64,000 nt of DNA, from assembly GCA_947497895.1 (NCBI GenBank), contig CANMIL010000003.1, positions 541,253-605,252 of the forward strand. The letters run 5' to 3'. Both the position numbers and the translations under genes were made by a program. Under the pieces are notes generated by a model that saw nothing but the letters and a program-made list of their open reading frames with translations, had not been told where the DNA came from and made no database searches. Origin of the DNA: an uncultured Tenacibaculum sp. GTDB lineage: Bacteria; Bacteroidota; Bacteroidia; Flavobacteriales; Flavobacteriaceae. This document shows positions 35,783-46,594 of this stretch, piece by piece; the stretch's first letter is position 1; each line of letters opens with the position of its first letter.

Positions 35783-37363
35783 TTAAGCTGAAAATTTAGC
35801 TGAAATCTCTTTAGCTGCTGCAGTTAAAGTATCAATTACTTCATCTGTTAATTTACCAGCCTTTAATGTATCTAATGTACCTCTGTGCTTCGCATTTAAG
35901 TACTCGATATAATCGCTTTCGAATTCTTTTACCTTGTTTACTGGAACATCTTTTAATAAGTTCTTAGATCCAGCATAGATAATTGCAACCTGATCTTCAA
36001 CAGTAAAAGGATCACCTTGATTTTGCTTTAAGATCTCAACGTTACGCTTACCTTTTTCAATTACATTTAAAGTAGCAGCATCTAAATCAGAACCAAACTT
36101 AGCGAATGCTTCTAATTCACGATATTGAGCTTGATCTAACTTTAATGTACCAGATACTTTCTTCATTGATTTAATCTGAGCAGAACCTCCTACACGTGAT
36201 ACAGAAATACCTACGTTAATTGCAGGACGAACCCCTGAGTTAAATAAATCAGACTCTAAGAAGATCTGTCCATCAGTAATCGAAATTACGTTTGTTGGAA
36301 TATATGCAGAAACGTCTCCAGCTTGTGTTTCAATAATTGGTAATGCAGTTAAAGATCCTCCACCTTTTACTTTACCTTTTAATGAAGCTGGTAAATCGTT
36401 CATTTCAGCAGCAATAGCATCATCATTGATCACTTTTGCAGCACGCTCTAATAATCTTGAGTGTAAGTAGAAAACGTCTCCAGGATACGCCTCACGTCCT
36501 GGTGGACGACGTAATAATAAAGATACCTCACGGTAAGCTACAGCTTGCTTAGATAAATCATCATAAACAATTAAAGCTGGTCTACCAGTATCACGGAAAT
36601 ATTCTCCGATTGCCGCTCCTGCGAATGGAGCATATACTTGCATTGGAGCAGGATCAGATGCGTTTGCAGCTACGATTGTAGTATATGCTAAAGCACCTTT
36701 TTCTTCTAACATATTTGCGATAGCCGCTACCGTAGAAGCTTTTTGACCTACAGCAACATAAATACAGTAAACTGGCTCTCCTGCATCATAAAACTCTCTT
36801 TGATTTAAGATAGTATCGATAGCAACTGTTGACTTACCAGTTTGACGGTCACCAATGATTAACTCACGTTGTCCACGTCCAATAGGAATCATAGCGTCTA
36901 CAGACTTAATACCAGTTTGCATTGGCTCAGTTACAGGCTCTCTATAGATTACCCCAGGAGCTCTACGCTCTAAAGGCATTTCAAAAGTTTCTCCTTCAAT
37001 TGGTCCTTTACCATCGATTGGATTACCTAAAGTATCAACTACACGTCCAACTATTCCTTCTCCTACTTTTAAAGAAGCAATTCTTTCAGTACGCTTTACT
37101 GTTGATCCTTCACTAACTCCTGTTGAAGGTCCTAATAATACAACACCAACATTATCTTCCTCTAAGTTTAATACGATTCCTTCTAAACCGTTATCAAACT
37201 CTACTAATTCACCGTATTGTACATTTGATAAACCGTATACACGAGCAATACCATCACCCACTTGTAATACAGTTCCAACTTCATTTAACGTAGCTTTCGC
37301 TTCGAAATTTGTTAATTGTTCCTTTAAAATTGCTGATACTTCAGCTGGTTTAATTGCTGCCAT
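35783..37363 (-). CDS. atpA: ATP synthase F1 subunit alpha
   Basis: Non-catalytic nucleotide-binding subunit of F1. 526 residues. Beta-barrel N-domain to about residue 95; Walker [10 protein letters not shown] (about 172-180) within [18 protein letters not shown]; Walker B-type strand [16 protein letters not shown]; the [20 protein letters not shown] segment with the alpha-subunit arginine. Follows atpH by 21 bases. atpD and atpC are not in this operon. Confidence 0.98.
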   Translation of the reverse strand: MAAIKPAEVSAILKEQLTNFEAKATLNEVGTVLQVGDGIARVYGLSNVQYGELVEFDNGLEGIVLNLEEDNVGVVLLGPSTGVSEGSTVKRTERIASLKVGEGIVGRVVDTLGNPIDGKGPIEGETFEMPLERRAPGVIYREPVTEPMQTGIKSVDAMIPIGRGQRELIIGDRQTGKSTVAIDTILNQREFYDAGEPVYCIYVAVGQKASTVAAIANMLEEKGALAYTTIVAANASDPAPMQVYAPFAGAAIGEYFRDTGRPALIVYDDLSKQAVAYREVSLLLRRPPGREAYPGDVFYLHSRLLERAAKVINDDAIAAEMNDLPASLKGKVKGGGSLTALPIIETQAGDVSAYIPTNVISITDGQIFLESDLFNSGVRPAINVGISVSRVGGSAQIKSMKKVSGTLKLDQAQYRELEAFAKFGSDLDAATLNVIEKGKRNVEILKQNQGDPFTVEDQVAIIYAGSKNLLKDVPVNKVKEFESDYIEYLNAKHRGTLDTLKAGKLTDEVIDTLTAAAKEISAKFSA

Positions 37364-37384
37364 CTTATATCTTTTGATGTAAAA

Positions 37385-37942
37385 TTAAATTTTTGGAATA
37401 TAATGACTGTTGTCAAATTCTCTTCTTAATTCGTTGAATTGGTTAGAAATACTTGCATCATACTGCACATCACCAACTCTTAAAATAAATCCACCTAATA
37501 TCTCTGGATTTACTATATTTTCAATACTAGCTTGGTTTCCTGTTAACTCAACTATCTTAGCTAATATTCTTTTTTCTAAATCGTCTGTTAAAGGCACTGC
37601 TGTAGTAACCTTTGCTACTTGCATGCTTCTATGATAATCATAAATAACAGCATATTGTTTCGCTATTGGCTCAAGCATAACCATACGCTTGTTTTCTTCC
37701 AATACATTAAACAATCCTTTTAAAACGTTATTTACTTTGTCTCCAAAAAGTGCTGTTAAAACCTTACGTTTATCAGCCGCTTTTATTACTGGACTCTTAA
37801 GCATTGCATCTAAATCGCTACTTCCCGCAATTGTATCAACAATTAACTTCATGTTATCGTTAACTTCACTTTCGCTCCCTGTATCTGTTGCAAGGTTTAA
37901 AAGTGCCTTCGCGTAACGTAATGCTGGTCTTGCTCCTTTCAT
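37385..37942 (-). CDS. atpH: ATP synthase F1 subunit delta
   Basis: Joins F1 to the peripheral stalk. 185 residues with the usual helical N-domain (ALRYAKALLNLATDTG, LKSPVIKAADKRKVLTALF) and C-terminal conserved stretch NPEILGGFILRVGDVQYDASISNQF. Seven bases after atpF; co-transcribed. Confidence 0.96.
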   Translation of the reverse strand: MKGARPALRYAKALLNLATDTGSESEVNDNMKLIVDTIAGSSDLDAMLKSPVIKAADKRKVLTALFGDKVNNVLKGLFNVLEENKRMVMLEPIAKQYAVIYDYHRSMQVAKVTTAVPLTDDLEKRILAKIVELTGNQASIENIVNPEILGGFILRVGDVQYDASISNQFNELRREFDNSHYIPKI

Positions 37943-37949
37943 TGAATGA

Positions 37950-38450
37950 TTAGTTTAAAGTAACTTCTTCTAACATTCCTTCAACTAGCTTTAATTGCTC
38001 GTCTTGTGAAGCTAATTCTTTCTTTACTACAGTTTCTGCGATACCAATTGATAACTCAGCAACTTGTTGCTTCACATGAGCTAAAGCAGCTTGCTTTTCT
38101 TGCTCAATTGCAGCTTTTGCATTTTCAATTAATTGAGAAGCCTGTCCTGAAGCTTCTTCTTTAGCATCAGCAACGATTTTATCTTTAATCTCACGAGCTT
38201 CTTTTAACATAGCATCTCTTTCAGCTCTTGCTTCTTTTAATAATCTATCGTTATCAGCTTGTAAGTTTTGCATTTCTTTTTTCGCATCTTCTGCTGCGTC
38301 TAATGCATTTTGAATACCTTCTTCACGTTCTGTTAAAGCATTCATTATTGGTTTCCAAGCAAATTTGATCATTAAAAAAAGTATGATTACTAAAATTAAT
38401 GCTTGCATGAAAAATAGCCCTGGAGAAAAATCATTTAATAACTGATCCAT
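37950..38450 (-). CDS. atpF: ATP synthase F0 subunit b
   Basis: Peripheral stalk. 166 residues: one membrane helix (about 10-30, FFMQALILVIILFLMIKFAW) followed by KPIMNALTEREEGIQNALDAAE and a long charged coiled coil to the C-terminus. Preceded by a hairpin in the atpE-atpF spacer. Confidence 0.96.
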   Translation of the reverse strand: MDQLLNDFSPGLFFMQALILVIILFLMIKFAWKPIMNALTEREEGIQNALDAAEDAKKEMQNLQADNDRLLKEARAERDAMLKEAREIKDKIVADAKEEASGQASQLIENAKAAIEQEKQAALAHVKQQVAELSIGIAETVVKKELASQDEQLKLVEGMLEEVTLN

Positions 38451-38494
38451 TATATATGTAATTTATTCTTTAATAATTGTTTTGTCTAATTTTG

Positions 38495-38534
38495 AAAACA
38501 CTTCCTGTAACCAACCGTCACAGGAAAATGTTTT
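38495..38534. repeat. Hairpin in the atpE-atpF spacer
   Basis: TTCCTGT (38502-38508) and ACAGGAA (38520-38526) form a perfect 7-bp stem with an 11-base loop, extended after short bulges by AAAACA / TGTTTT. On the operon strand it lies just after atpE. There is no continuous T-run directly after the stem, so it is more likely a partial terminator or RNA-stability element than a full stop. Confidence 0.5.
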
Positions 38535-38555
38535 ACTTTTTAATTTCTTTCGGAA

Positions 38556-39907
<1,352 letters not shown>

Positions 39908-39949
39908 ACCTTTCTAAATATAGATTTACTTGGTCTCTAAATTTCCGTG

Positions 39950-39978
39950 CAAAGGTACACAATAAAATAGAACTACAA
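39950..39978 (-). promoter_or_regulatory. Internal promoter for atpBEFHAG (TTG, 18 nt, TACCTTTG)
   Basis: On the minus strand TTG (39978-39976) and TACCTTTG (39957-39950) are exact Bacteroidota promoter matches with an 18-nt spacer, 43 bases before the atpB ATG. It lies in the 125-base gap after the DUF6168-like gene. Confidence 0.75.
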
Positions 39979-40032
39979 ACCCTTTTTTTATTTAGTTTTT
40001 ATAAGGTGTTTAATTGCCTCTCTCTCTGAAAA

Positions 40033-40413
40033 CTATTTGTTATTCAATAGCTTCGAAATAAAGACAGCTTCCAATGCTAAATACAGAAAAAAAGGAAGGA
40101 TCAAAGAAATTTTCTCTGCCTTTGTAGAAGGATCTTCTCCAAAAATCGCGCTCTTAAAAAGAATGAGAAAAAAACCAATTTTAATAAACATCGTTGCTAA
40201 ATAAGCATAACCAGCCTGATTGGGAATTTTTTCAGCTATCAATTCTACTATTCCATAAATTATAACAGCCGAAACTGCATAGAAGACATAAACTGATAAT
40301 AATGAAAAGTTAAGAGTGAACTCCTTTTCTTGGAGGATATAATAATGAGGTAGATAACTTGCTATAAATGCAATAAACACTACAACAAGAAAAATTAGAA
40401 TACGTTTAGTCAT
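40033..40413 (-). CDS. ATP-synthase-linked four-helix membrane protein (DUF6168-like)
   Basis: 126 residues with four hydrophobic segments and no other domain; SYLPHYYILQEKEFTLNFSL is the loop after helix 1. Its place between atpZ and atpB corresponds to that of AtpI in other bacteria, and I believe this is the DUF6168 family found at this locus in flavobacteria. A role in assembling the F0 rotor or in ion supply is inferred from position. Its start overlaps the end of atpZ by 8 bases. Confidence 0.75.
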   Translation of the reverse strand: MTKRILIFLVVVFIAFIASYLPHYYILQEKEFTLNFSLLSVYVFYAVSAVIIYGIVELIAEKIPNQAGYAYLATMFIKIGFFLILFKSAIFGEDPSTKAEKISLILPFFLYLALEAVFISKLLNNK

Positions 40414-40639
40414 CGTTATCTTTTGATAGTTTACTTACTTGACGAATTACTGAAAACATAGCGCCAAATACCGCTGCAAGTGTACAAATTTTCGTGTAAA
40501 GTTCACTATCGTTTGGATATTTATTATCTAACCATTCACCTAGTAAACTTCCTAAGTAAATGGTTAGACCCATTTGCATGGCTATTCCAGAAAAACGAAC
40601 GAATTTATTAAGCTGTCTTTTCGGCCTTTTTTTGTTCAT
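40406..40639 (-). CDS. atpZ: AtpZ/AtpI-family protein
   Basis: 77 residues: basic N-terminus, then two membrane helices joined by EWLDNKYP: IAMQMGLTIYLGSLLGEWLD and LAAVFGAMFSVIRQVSKLS. This is the AtpZ pattern found ahead of atp operons, where it pairs with AtpI-type proteins, possibly as a small cation channel or assembly factor. Overlaps the bactofilin end by 32 bases and the next gene by 8 bases. Confidence 0.85.
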   Translation of the reverse strand: MNKKRPKRQLNKFVRFSGIAMQMGLTIYLGSLLGEWLDNKYPNDSELYTKICTLAAVFGAMFSVIRQVSKLSKDNDD

Positions 40640-41015
40640 TCTTCTTCAATTCTTTGATGGCTCCTTTCATAGAACATGTAGCATTAAAGGTTGCTCCTGG
40701 TTCTACAGATAGCTTTCCAATTACTACATCTCCAGTAATATTTGCAGTTGCTTTTACCGTTAACACACTAGAAACAGATAAATCTCCTGCAAACTTACCT
40801 TCAATATCTGCATTGGTACATTCAGCTTTTCCTTTTATAAAACCTGCTTCTCCAATAATAATTCTACCATTGGTTTGAATGTTACCTTCAAGAGTTCCGT
40901 CAATTCTAAAATCACCTTCAGAAACTATATCTCCAACAATTTTGGTGTTTCCTCCGATAACATTTCTTTCTGAAACTACTCTATCACTCGATTTTTTATT
41001 GTCTTTACTAAACAT
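40608..41015 (-). CDS. Bactofilin (polymer-forming cytoskeletal protein)
   Basis: 135 residues. Central beta-helix about 20-115 with regular six-residue turns: IGGNTKIVGDIVSEGDFRI, GTLEGNIQTNGRIIIGEAG, GKAECTNADIEGKFAGDLSV. Charged tails on both sides (start FSKDNKKSSDR, end LKKNEQKKAEK). Bactofilins form membrane-associated filaments that place cell-wall or motility machinery. Its ATG follows the sprE stop directly (TAAATG), so it is coupled to this gliding/T9SS gene. Confidence 0.93.
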   Translation of the reverse strand: MFSKDNKKSSDRVVSERNVIGGNTKIVGDIVSEGDFRIDGTLEGNIQTNGRIIIGEAGFIKGKAECTNADIEGKFAGDLSVSSVLTVKATANITGDVVIGKLSVEPGATFNATCSMKGAIKELKKNEQKKAEKTA

Positions 41016-43283
41016 TTATGGGGACTTTACGGGGTTAATTTTTGATTTACTTAATTGTTCTAAAATTTCTTCTGCCTTTTTACCTGCATCTGTATTAGAA
41101 TAACTCAAAGAAACGAATTCAAGTGCTTTTTTATAACTTTCTTGATCTTTGCATTTCCCTATACATAAGGCTTTTAGCAAGGCTAATTTAGGAATTAAAT
41201 TTGAATCTTTCACCCTCGGCTCAAATTTGTCTATTTCAACTAAGGCTTCTTCAAACTTATTTAGCTTATAAATTACATAGATCTCTTTGTATCTATTTAA
41301 AACCTCATCCGTTTTCTTCTCCTCTACCAGCTTTACATTAGGCTCTCTGATAATTTGTGCAAATTTACTATCTGGATATTGAGTAAGCACTATATTTTTA
41401 TGCTTATTTGAGCTTTCTTGATCATTAGCATCTGAATAAACCTGGTATAAATGGTAGTTTATAGCCAAATCAGATTGTTTATGCCCTTCAATGCTCAAAA
41501 GTCTTTCAAAATTTGAAGTTGCCAACTCCGTGTTTTTAAACTGTTCTTTATAGATAAGCCCCAATTGATATAATGCCTCGTTTCTATCTTCTTTTAACTT
41601 GGTAATATCTTCCTCTTTCGTTGGTATTGCATCGAGGTAAGTGGCAAGTTCGTATTTCGGATTTACCTTTTCTTCTTCAGACTCACTATCCGTGCTGTCA
41701 TCCTCAGCAATTAAATTTCCATCTTTATCAGAAAGTCTCCAGTTATCTTCAAGTGGTCGATTTCCCCAAACTCGTTGGAATTCAACCTTACCGAATTGTA
41801 CCGTTTGATCATTATAAAAATACCATTTCCCTCCCTGGGTATTGCTTCCAATTAAAGAGGTACTTCCAAAAGAACTTCCAAAGTTCTGAGCATTTAACAA
41901 CTGTTGTCTTCTCTCTTCATCTTCCTTCTTCACTTTATCGATATACTCTTGAAAGAATTCTTTTCTCTCATCGTCACTCATAGCCACAACCTTCAAGATA
42001 CTATCATTCACTTTAACCGTTTCTTCGTACTTTCTTAAGGTGGTTAAGCCTTTATTTTTTCTACGAATCCTACGAATTCTCTTTTCCTGATCGAACTCTT
42101 TAGATACTTTACCTAAAACACTATCGTAGTAAGTTCCTGCCAAAACATATTCTTGTTTATCAAAAGCTATATTTCCTAATTGTTCGTAGGCATATGTTCT
42201 TTGATAATCGTTGTTCTTTTTAGCTCTAAGTGATTTATTGAAATACTCAATTGCGTTGTCTATTTTATTTCTTCCAACTTCAAGAACACCCGCTTGATAA
42301 TACAGTGAATTTAAAAAATCACGATTGTCTGTATTTCTTATGAGTTTTTTTAATCTACTCAATACTAACACCGAAGCAGAATCATTCTCCGTGTTTTTAG
42401 CTAATTCAATATTCGCTCTAATTCTATATTTTCTTGGTGCTCTTCTGGTATCAGCAAGCTTTTGGAATACCATTCGCGCAGAATCCCGTCTATCCAGTTC
42501 GCTATAAATTTGACCTAGAATAAACATATTACGAGCAGATTGCTCTTTGTTTTTGAAGGTTTTTGAAGCTAAGGTTAAATGTTCTATTACTTTTTGAATA
42601 GTATCTGTTTTCTCATAAGCCATTGCCATTGCCGTATGAGCACGTTCTCTTTGAATATCTGTTAAGCTTTTTTCATTCTTATCTAACTCTATTAAAAGAT
42701 TTAATGTTTCTATTGCAAGTTTTTCGTTATCCAAACGAATATTTGCTTTCGCTCTCCAAATTTTGGTATCGTATATTAAACTGGCTTTTGGGTAGTTAGA
42801 AATCACATAATTTAATGCTTCTACAGCTGGTATGAATCGTTGCGTATAATAACGTGCTTTACCAAGAAGTAAATAAGCTTCATCAATTTTACGATTCCTT
42901 TCAATTCCATTAATATTCATTGAATGCTTCTGAACAGCTTTTACCGCCTTTTCTTCAGCCTTATCAAAATGAGATAATGGTTTACTTTCTTCCTCTTCTT
43001 CTGAATCGTCAAAACCAGTTCCAGGCTTAAAAGAAGGCGCTTCTATTGTATTTTCATTGAAAGTAATTGGCTCAATAGGCAATCGCTTCCAGAAATTATC
43101 TTCATGCTTTTCTTCAATTTCTTTTAATCCCTTTAAAAATGCTTGTTCACCATTAAACAACACATTGTATTTTGTTGTTAAGGCATGAAAATTACGGTTT
43201 ACAAAAGTATTCTTTCGAGTACCACAGGAATACACGATGGCAAAAAGAATACTGAAAACTAATATTTTGGATAGTTTTTTCAT
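41016..43283 (-). CDS. sprE: T9SS/gliding lipoprotein SprE (PorW)
   Basis: 755-residue TPR lipoprotein required for type IX secretion and gliding in Flavobacterium (PorW in Porphyromonas). Signal peptide with lipobox IVYSC, then the typical NFHALTTKYNVLFNGEQAFLKGLKEIEE and TPR-like repeats (VEALNYVISNYPKASLIYDTKIWRAKA, AIEYFNKSLRAKKN). A conserved segment GGKWYFYNDQTVQFGK lies near residue 495. ATG 43298 is also in frame but would add residues ahead of the signal peptide and overlap an inverted repeat, so 43283 is preferred. First gene of the sprE-bactofilin-atpZ unit. Confidence 0.93.
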   Translation of the reverse strand: MKKLSKILVFSILFAIVYSCGTRKNTFVNRNFHALTTKYNVLFNGEQAFLKGLKEIEEKHEDNFWKRLPIEPITFNENTIEAPSFKPGTGFDDSEEEEESKPLSHFDKAEEKAVKAVQKHSMNINGIERNRKIDEAYLLLGKARYYTQRFIPAVEALNYVISNYPKASLIYDTKIWRAKANIRLDNEKLAIETLNLLIELDKNEKSLTDIQRERAHTAMAMAYEKTDTIQKVIEHLTLASKTFKNKEQSARNMFILGQIYSELDRRDSARMVFQKLADTRRAPRKYRIRANIELAKNTENDSASVLVLSRLKKLIRNTDNRDFLNSLYYQAGVLEVGRNKIDNAIEYFNKSLRAKKNNDYQRTYAYEQLGNIAFDKQEYVLAGTYYDSVLGKVSKEFDQEKRIRRIRRKNKGLTTLRKYEETVKVNDSILKVVAMSDDERKEFFQEYIDKVKKEDEERRQQLLNAQNFGSSFGSTSLIGSNTQGGKWYFYNDQTVQFGKVEFQRVWGNRPLEDNWRLSDKDGNLIAEDDSTDSESEEEKVNPKYELATYLDAIPTKEEDITKLKEDRNEALYQLGLIYKEQFKNTELATSNFERLLSIEGHKQSDLAINYHLYQVYSDANDQESSNKHKNIVLTQYPDSKFAQIIREPNVKLVEEKKTDEVLNRYKEIYVIYKLNKFEEALVEIDKFEPRVKDSNLIPKLALLKALCIGKCKDQESYKKALEFVSLSYSNTDAGKKAEEILEQLSKSKINPVKSP

Positions 43284-43291
43284 AAAAAAAA

Positions 43292-43345
43292 TACGCATTT
43301 ACTTTACAACAACTATACTGATAAGTTATTGTGTGTAAATGCGTA
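43292..43345. promoter_or_regulatory. Inverted repeat in the sprE leader
   Basis: TACGCATTTAC (43292-43302) and GTAAATGCGTA (43335-43345) form a perfect 11-bp inverted repeat with a 32-base loop, ending 8 bases before the sprE ATG. A near-consensus -7 box (TATAATTG, 43360-43353) lies just upstream, which would put the repeat in the transcribed leader. Confidence 0.5.
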
Positions 43346-43430
43346 AAAATAACAATTATATGGTAATTTCATCGTTACTCACTAAGATTTAAGCTGTATT
43401 TACCTATACAGGCATCAACAGATTAAGTTC

Positions 43431-44126
43431 TTACGCCGAAAAGTAACTCTCTAATTCTTTCAATGTTTCGGTAGATGTATTAATATCTTTCACCAAATTT
43501 CCGTTTTCTAATACTACAATTCTTTCACAAACATCAGTAACATGACTTAAATCGTGACTAGATACTAAAACGGTAATATCTTTATCTTCTGCTAGTTTTT
43601 TTATCAGGTTTTTTAAACGGATTTGCGTTGTTGGATCTAAGTTTGCAAATGGTTCATCTAAAATAACAACTTGAGGATTTCCCATCATAGCCGCTACAAT
43701 TCCAACTTTCTTCTGATTTCCTTTACTTAAATCACGTAAATATTTTTTCTTTCCTAATACTTCATCATTAAAAAACTCTTTAAAAGGTTGCAAAAAAGCC
43801 TTAATATCTGCTTTGTTCATCCCTCTTAAGTTCCCTACAAATTCAAAGTATTCATTCGGAGTTAGATAACCTATTAGAAAACTTTCATCGATAAAAGATC
43901 CTGTAAAGGTTTTCCAATTTTCACTTTTATTTACGACAACATCATTATTAGATATTTCACCTGATGTTGGTCGAATTAAATCTAATAAAGTATTGAAAAA
44001 AGTCGTTTTTCCAGCACCATTATTTCCAACCAACCCAAACGATTGTCCCGTAGGAATTTCTAAATTTTCTATATTTAAAACCTGTGTGTTTCCGTATTTC
44101 TTAGTAAGATTTGTTACTTGTATCAT
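43431..44126 (-). CDS. ABC transporter ATP-binding protein
   Basis: 231 residues, one ABC ATPase domain. Walker A VGNNGAGKTTFF, signature LSKGNQKKVGIVAAMMG, Walker B QVVILDEPFANLD, switch His in VSSHDLSHV. Follows the permease gene by 15 bases, so the two form an ABC exporter-type pair. Substrate not deducible; DUF5687 partners are typical of this phylum. Confidence 0.95.
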   Translation of the reverse strand: MIQVTNLTKKYGNTQVLNIENLEIPTGQSFGLVGNNGAGKTTFFNTLLDLIRPTSGEISNNDVVVNKSENWKTFTGSFIDESFLIGYLTPNEYFEFVGNLRGMNKADIKAFLQPFKEFFNDEVLGKKKYLRDLSKGNQKKVGIVAAMMGNPQVVILDEPFANLDPTTQIRLKNLIKKLAEDKDITVLVSSHDLSHVTDVCERIVVLENGNLVKDINTSTETLKELESYFSA

Positions 44127-44141
44127 AATATTGTTTTTTGA

Positions 44142-45620
44142 TTAGTTTTCTTGATCAAATGCATGAATCATAGCATACTTATTGGCAATATACTTTCCGG
44201 TAATAAATGCCATTATTTTTTCATGGAACGCTATTCCTAATAAACCTAAAACGGTTAGAACGATAACGGCCGTTTCGAAGTTTACCAGCCAGTTTAGTAT
44301 TCCAAAAATAGCCATTGGAAGAATCATTAAAGGTATTCCAATTAACCACTGAACAGCTCCAGTTCCTTGATAATTAAATGCTGCTTTCTGATCTAGGTTG
44401 ATCTTTTTTCGATTAAAGGTTCCTCCCCACATAATCACATGGGTATTTACTCCGACATTATATACAGCTGCCGCGAAATGAGCCAATAAGATTTTCCAAC
44501 CGAAATAAACATATGGAATCCCTAGAACAAAGAGTATAACAACGCTTATTGACATAAGCATAAATTTGGATTTCAAGTAACGCTCGTATCTAAAATTCTG
44601 ACTCATGAGCATTTTGTAATAACCGCTGTCCCAAGCTGGAATAAATTGCCCGAAATTGATTAAGAAAATTCCCGTTGTAAAAACTCCAATAAAAATGAAA
44701 AAGAACTCTTTATCTGCATATTCTGGATTTGGATAAAATATTAGACCGTATAATAATCCAATAATTAGCATCCAAAGTGTAGACTTTGTTCTTTTGTTTC
44801 TCATGATTAGCTTTAAGTCTAATTGCATAAAAGGAGCAATGTCTCCAAATTTTTCTGTCCAAGTATAATCGGTAGCCTTTACTTCCTTCACTTCTGTTTT
44901 CACCGCTGAATCCAAGAACAAACTATCTTTTAACATTTTAAAATTGAACATGTAAAGACCTACAAGTAAAACGGCAGGTATTATTAGTAAAATAGGATTT
45001 TTACTAATGGCTAGCATTCCTGAAGAAACCAAGTCAGAAAACGACACGAGTTTAAAATAATCTGAAGCGAATAACCCCGAAGCCACACCTAAAAGTGGTA
45101 AAAACGATAAATCACTTTTAGCACTTAAACTTTCAATGATAAAATTCAAATAATTTATAATCAACACCACTAGCAATATAGCAGCTAACCAAGTGAGTGT
45201 TTGCGTTACGTCATAGTTTTCACCGATTAGTACGAATGCAAACGGCACAAACGCAAATAGTGGTAAAAAGTTAAAAAACGACGTTGCCGACTTCCCTAAT
45301 ACGTAATTCACCACTTTGCTTCTTTTCACTGGTAATGTCAACAGAGGTTTTATTGTCATTACGGGTAATTTCTGAAGAAAAAAACGCGCAATTAAGTCAC
45401 CTAAAATCCAATAAAAAAGAAACCCATTTATGATTAAAAAAGGATCACTTTCCGGAAAGAATTTTTTAAGTGTTGGAAACATTAACACTCCGAGAGATAA
45501 AAAGACAATAAGGAGGTATAGACCGAAGAAACCGAGCAATATTTTTATTCCAATTCCTTTTTGCCAATAGGAAGAACGAAAATATTGTTTCCATTCTAAA
45601 TTTAAGAAGTGTGAAATCAT
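44142..45620 (-). CDS. ABC transporter permease (DUF5687 family)
   Basis: 492 residues with about a dozen hydrophobic segments. N-terminus MISHFLNLEWKQYFRSSYWQKG and central LDLKLIMRNKRTKSTLWML fit the DUF5687 permease family that accompanies single ATPases in Bacteroidota. Co-transcribed with the ATPase. Likely an exporter; cargo unknown. Confidence 0.88.
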   Translation of the reverse strand: MISHFLNLEWKQYFRSSYWQKGIGIKILLGFFGLYLLIVFLSLGVLMFPTLKKFFPESDPFLIINGFLFYWILGDLIARFFLQKLPVMTIKPLLTLPVKRSKVVNYVLGKSATSFFNFLPLFAFVPFAFVLIGENYDVTQTLTWLAAILLVVLIINYLNFIIESLSAKSDLSFLPLLGVASGLFASDYFKLVSFSDLVSSGMLAISKNPILLIIPAVLLVGLYMFNFKMLKDSLFLDSAVKTEVKEVKATDYTWTEKFGDIAPFMQLDLKLIMRNKRTKSTLWMLIIGLLYGLIFYPNPEYADKEFFFIFIGVFTTGIFLINFGQFIPAWDSGYYKMLMSQNFRYERYLKSKFMLMSISVVILFVLGIPYVYFGWKILLAHFAAAVYNVGVNTHVIMWGGTFNRKKINLDQKAAFNYQGTGAVQWLIGIPLMILPMAIFGILNWLVNFETAVIVLTVLGLLGIAFHEKIMAFITGKYIANKYAMIHAFDQEN

Positions 45621-45734
45621 TTGATTTATTTAATTGTTGATATTTATTGGTAACACGATTTTTCAGTTTGTTACAAAATTTAAGAAATTAGTTTCTGTTG
45701 ATGATATCCAAAACTTAGGATTTGAGCATAAAAA

Positions 45735-45761
45735 AATCACTAACTTTTTAGGTTAGTGATT
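45735..45761 (-). terminator. Terminator downstream of the candidate immunity gene
   Basis: Stem AATCACTAAC / GTTAGTGATT with a 7-base loop; the minus strand continues TTTTTTTATG. Lies 60 bases beyond the stop at 45822. Confidence 0.85.
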
Positions 45762-45821
45762 GATTTTTATAACAATTAAAGAGTTAAGCCCACTGGCTAC
45801 TTATATCTAAAAATAACATGG

Positions 45822-46523
45822 TTAATCTGTTTGTGATGCTGTTATACCAATATAAATATCTTTCTCTGGATTATAAACAGTAAAGAAATAGCAGCCCCAC
45901 CATTCCCTTCCGGGATCAAAATAAGGTGAAAAATCTGTATTCCATTTATAAATAACAAGCTCATTTATATTTGAAAATAAGATCGTCAAAGTTTCTAAAA
46001 ACAGCTTCCCTTTCTCGTATGGACTAAGGCCATATAATCCATAAGGAGGTTCTAGAAAAGCATATGTAAAGCCATTATCAACTTTCAAGTATTCTTTTTT
46101 AAAATTTTGAATAACCGTATCTATGTCAATAATATTATTCTCATTTTCTTCTTGATCGAAATAAAAATAATGATTTAACATTGTACTTCCCTTAATCAAA
46201 GGTTTCATCTGATTCGTATCAAAATAAGGTCCTAAAAACTCCTCTGTTGATATTTTTATCCCACTTAAAGATGAAATAGAATCATCTCCTTTAACAGTAT
46301 TACAAATAGTTTCTTTCTGCTCAGTACATTTATCAAATGTAGTTACTTTATTTGTATGGTTATGAATAGTTTCCCTTGCTATCTCCTTATGCTCCAGATA
46401 CTCAGATACCCGTAAATCAACAATTGCTCGAGACCGTTCAAAAAAAGAAAAATCGACAACGCCTCCTATTGTCATAAAGGTTGATAAAAAGTCTCTGATA
46501 GCATCATCAATATAACTATTCAT
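45822..46523 (-). CDS. Candidate immunity protein beside the RNase A-like lipoprotein
   Basis: 233 residues, acidic, soluble, no signal peptide or membrane helix, and no family I recognise. Segments: IDDAIRDFLSTFMTIGGVVDF near the start, GPYFDTNQMKPLIKG, and an aromatic C-terminal half (FTYAFLEPPYGLYGLSPYEKG, FDPGREWWGCYFFTVYNPE). Its position directly downstream of an RNase A-like toxin-type lipoprotein, its size and its cytosolic nature suggest an immunity protein; this is inference from context only. It has its own promoter box (46556-46563) and terminator. Confidence 0.6.
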   Translation of the reverse strand: MNSYIDDAIRDFLSTFMTIGGVVDFSFFERSRAIVDLRVSEYLEHKEIARETIHNHTNKVTTFDKCTEQKETICNTVKGDDSISSLSGIKISTEEFLGPYFDTNQMKPLIKGSTMLNHYFYFDQEENENNIIDIDTVIQNFKKEYLKVDNGFTYAFLEPPYGLYGLSPYEKGKLFLETLTILFSNINELVIYKWNTDFSPYFDPGREWWGCYFFTVYNPEKDIYIGITASQTD

Positions 46524-46555
46524 ATTTCTTCTTGTGTTTTATTTTTAGGTAATAA

Positions 46556-46563
46556 CAAAATTA
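46556..46563 (-). promoter_or_regulatory. Promoter -7 element (TAATTTTG) of the candidate immunity gene
   Basis: Exact TAnnTTTG match on the minus strand, 32 bases before the ATG at 46523 and just after the hairpin that follows the toxin-like gene. Confidence 0.55.
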
Positions 46564-46594
46564 CAATATGTGTGTTTAATAAATTATTAATTGA

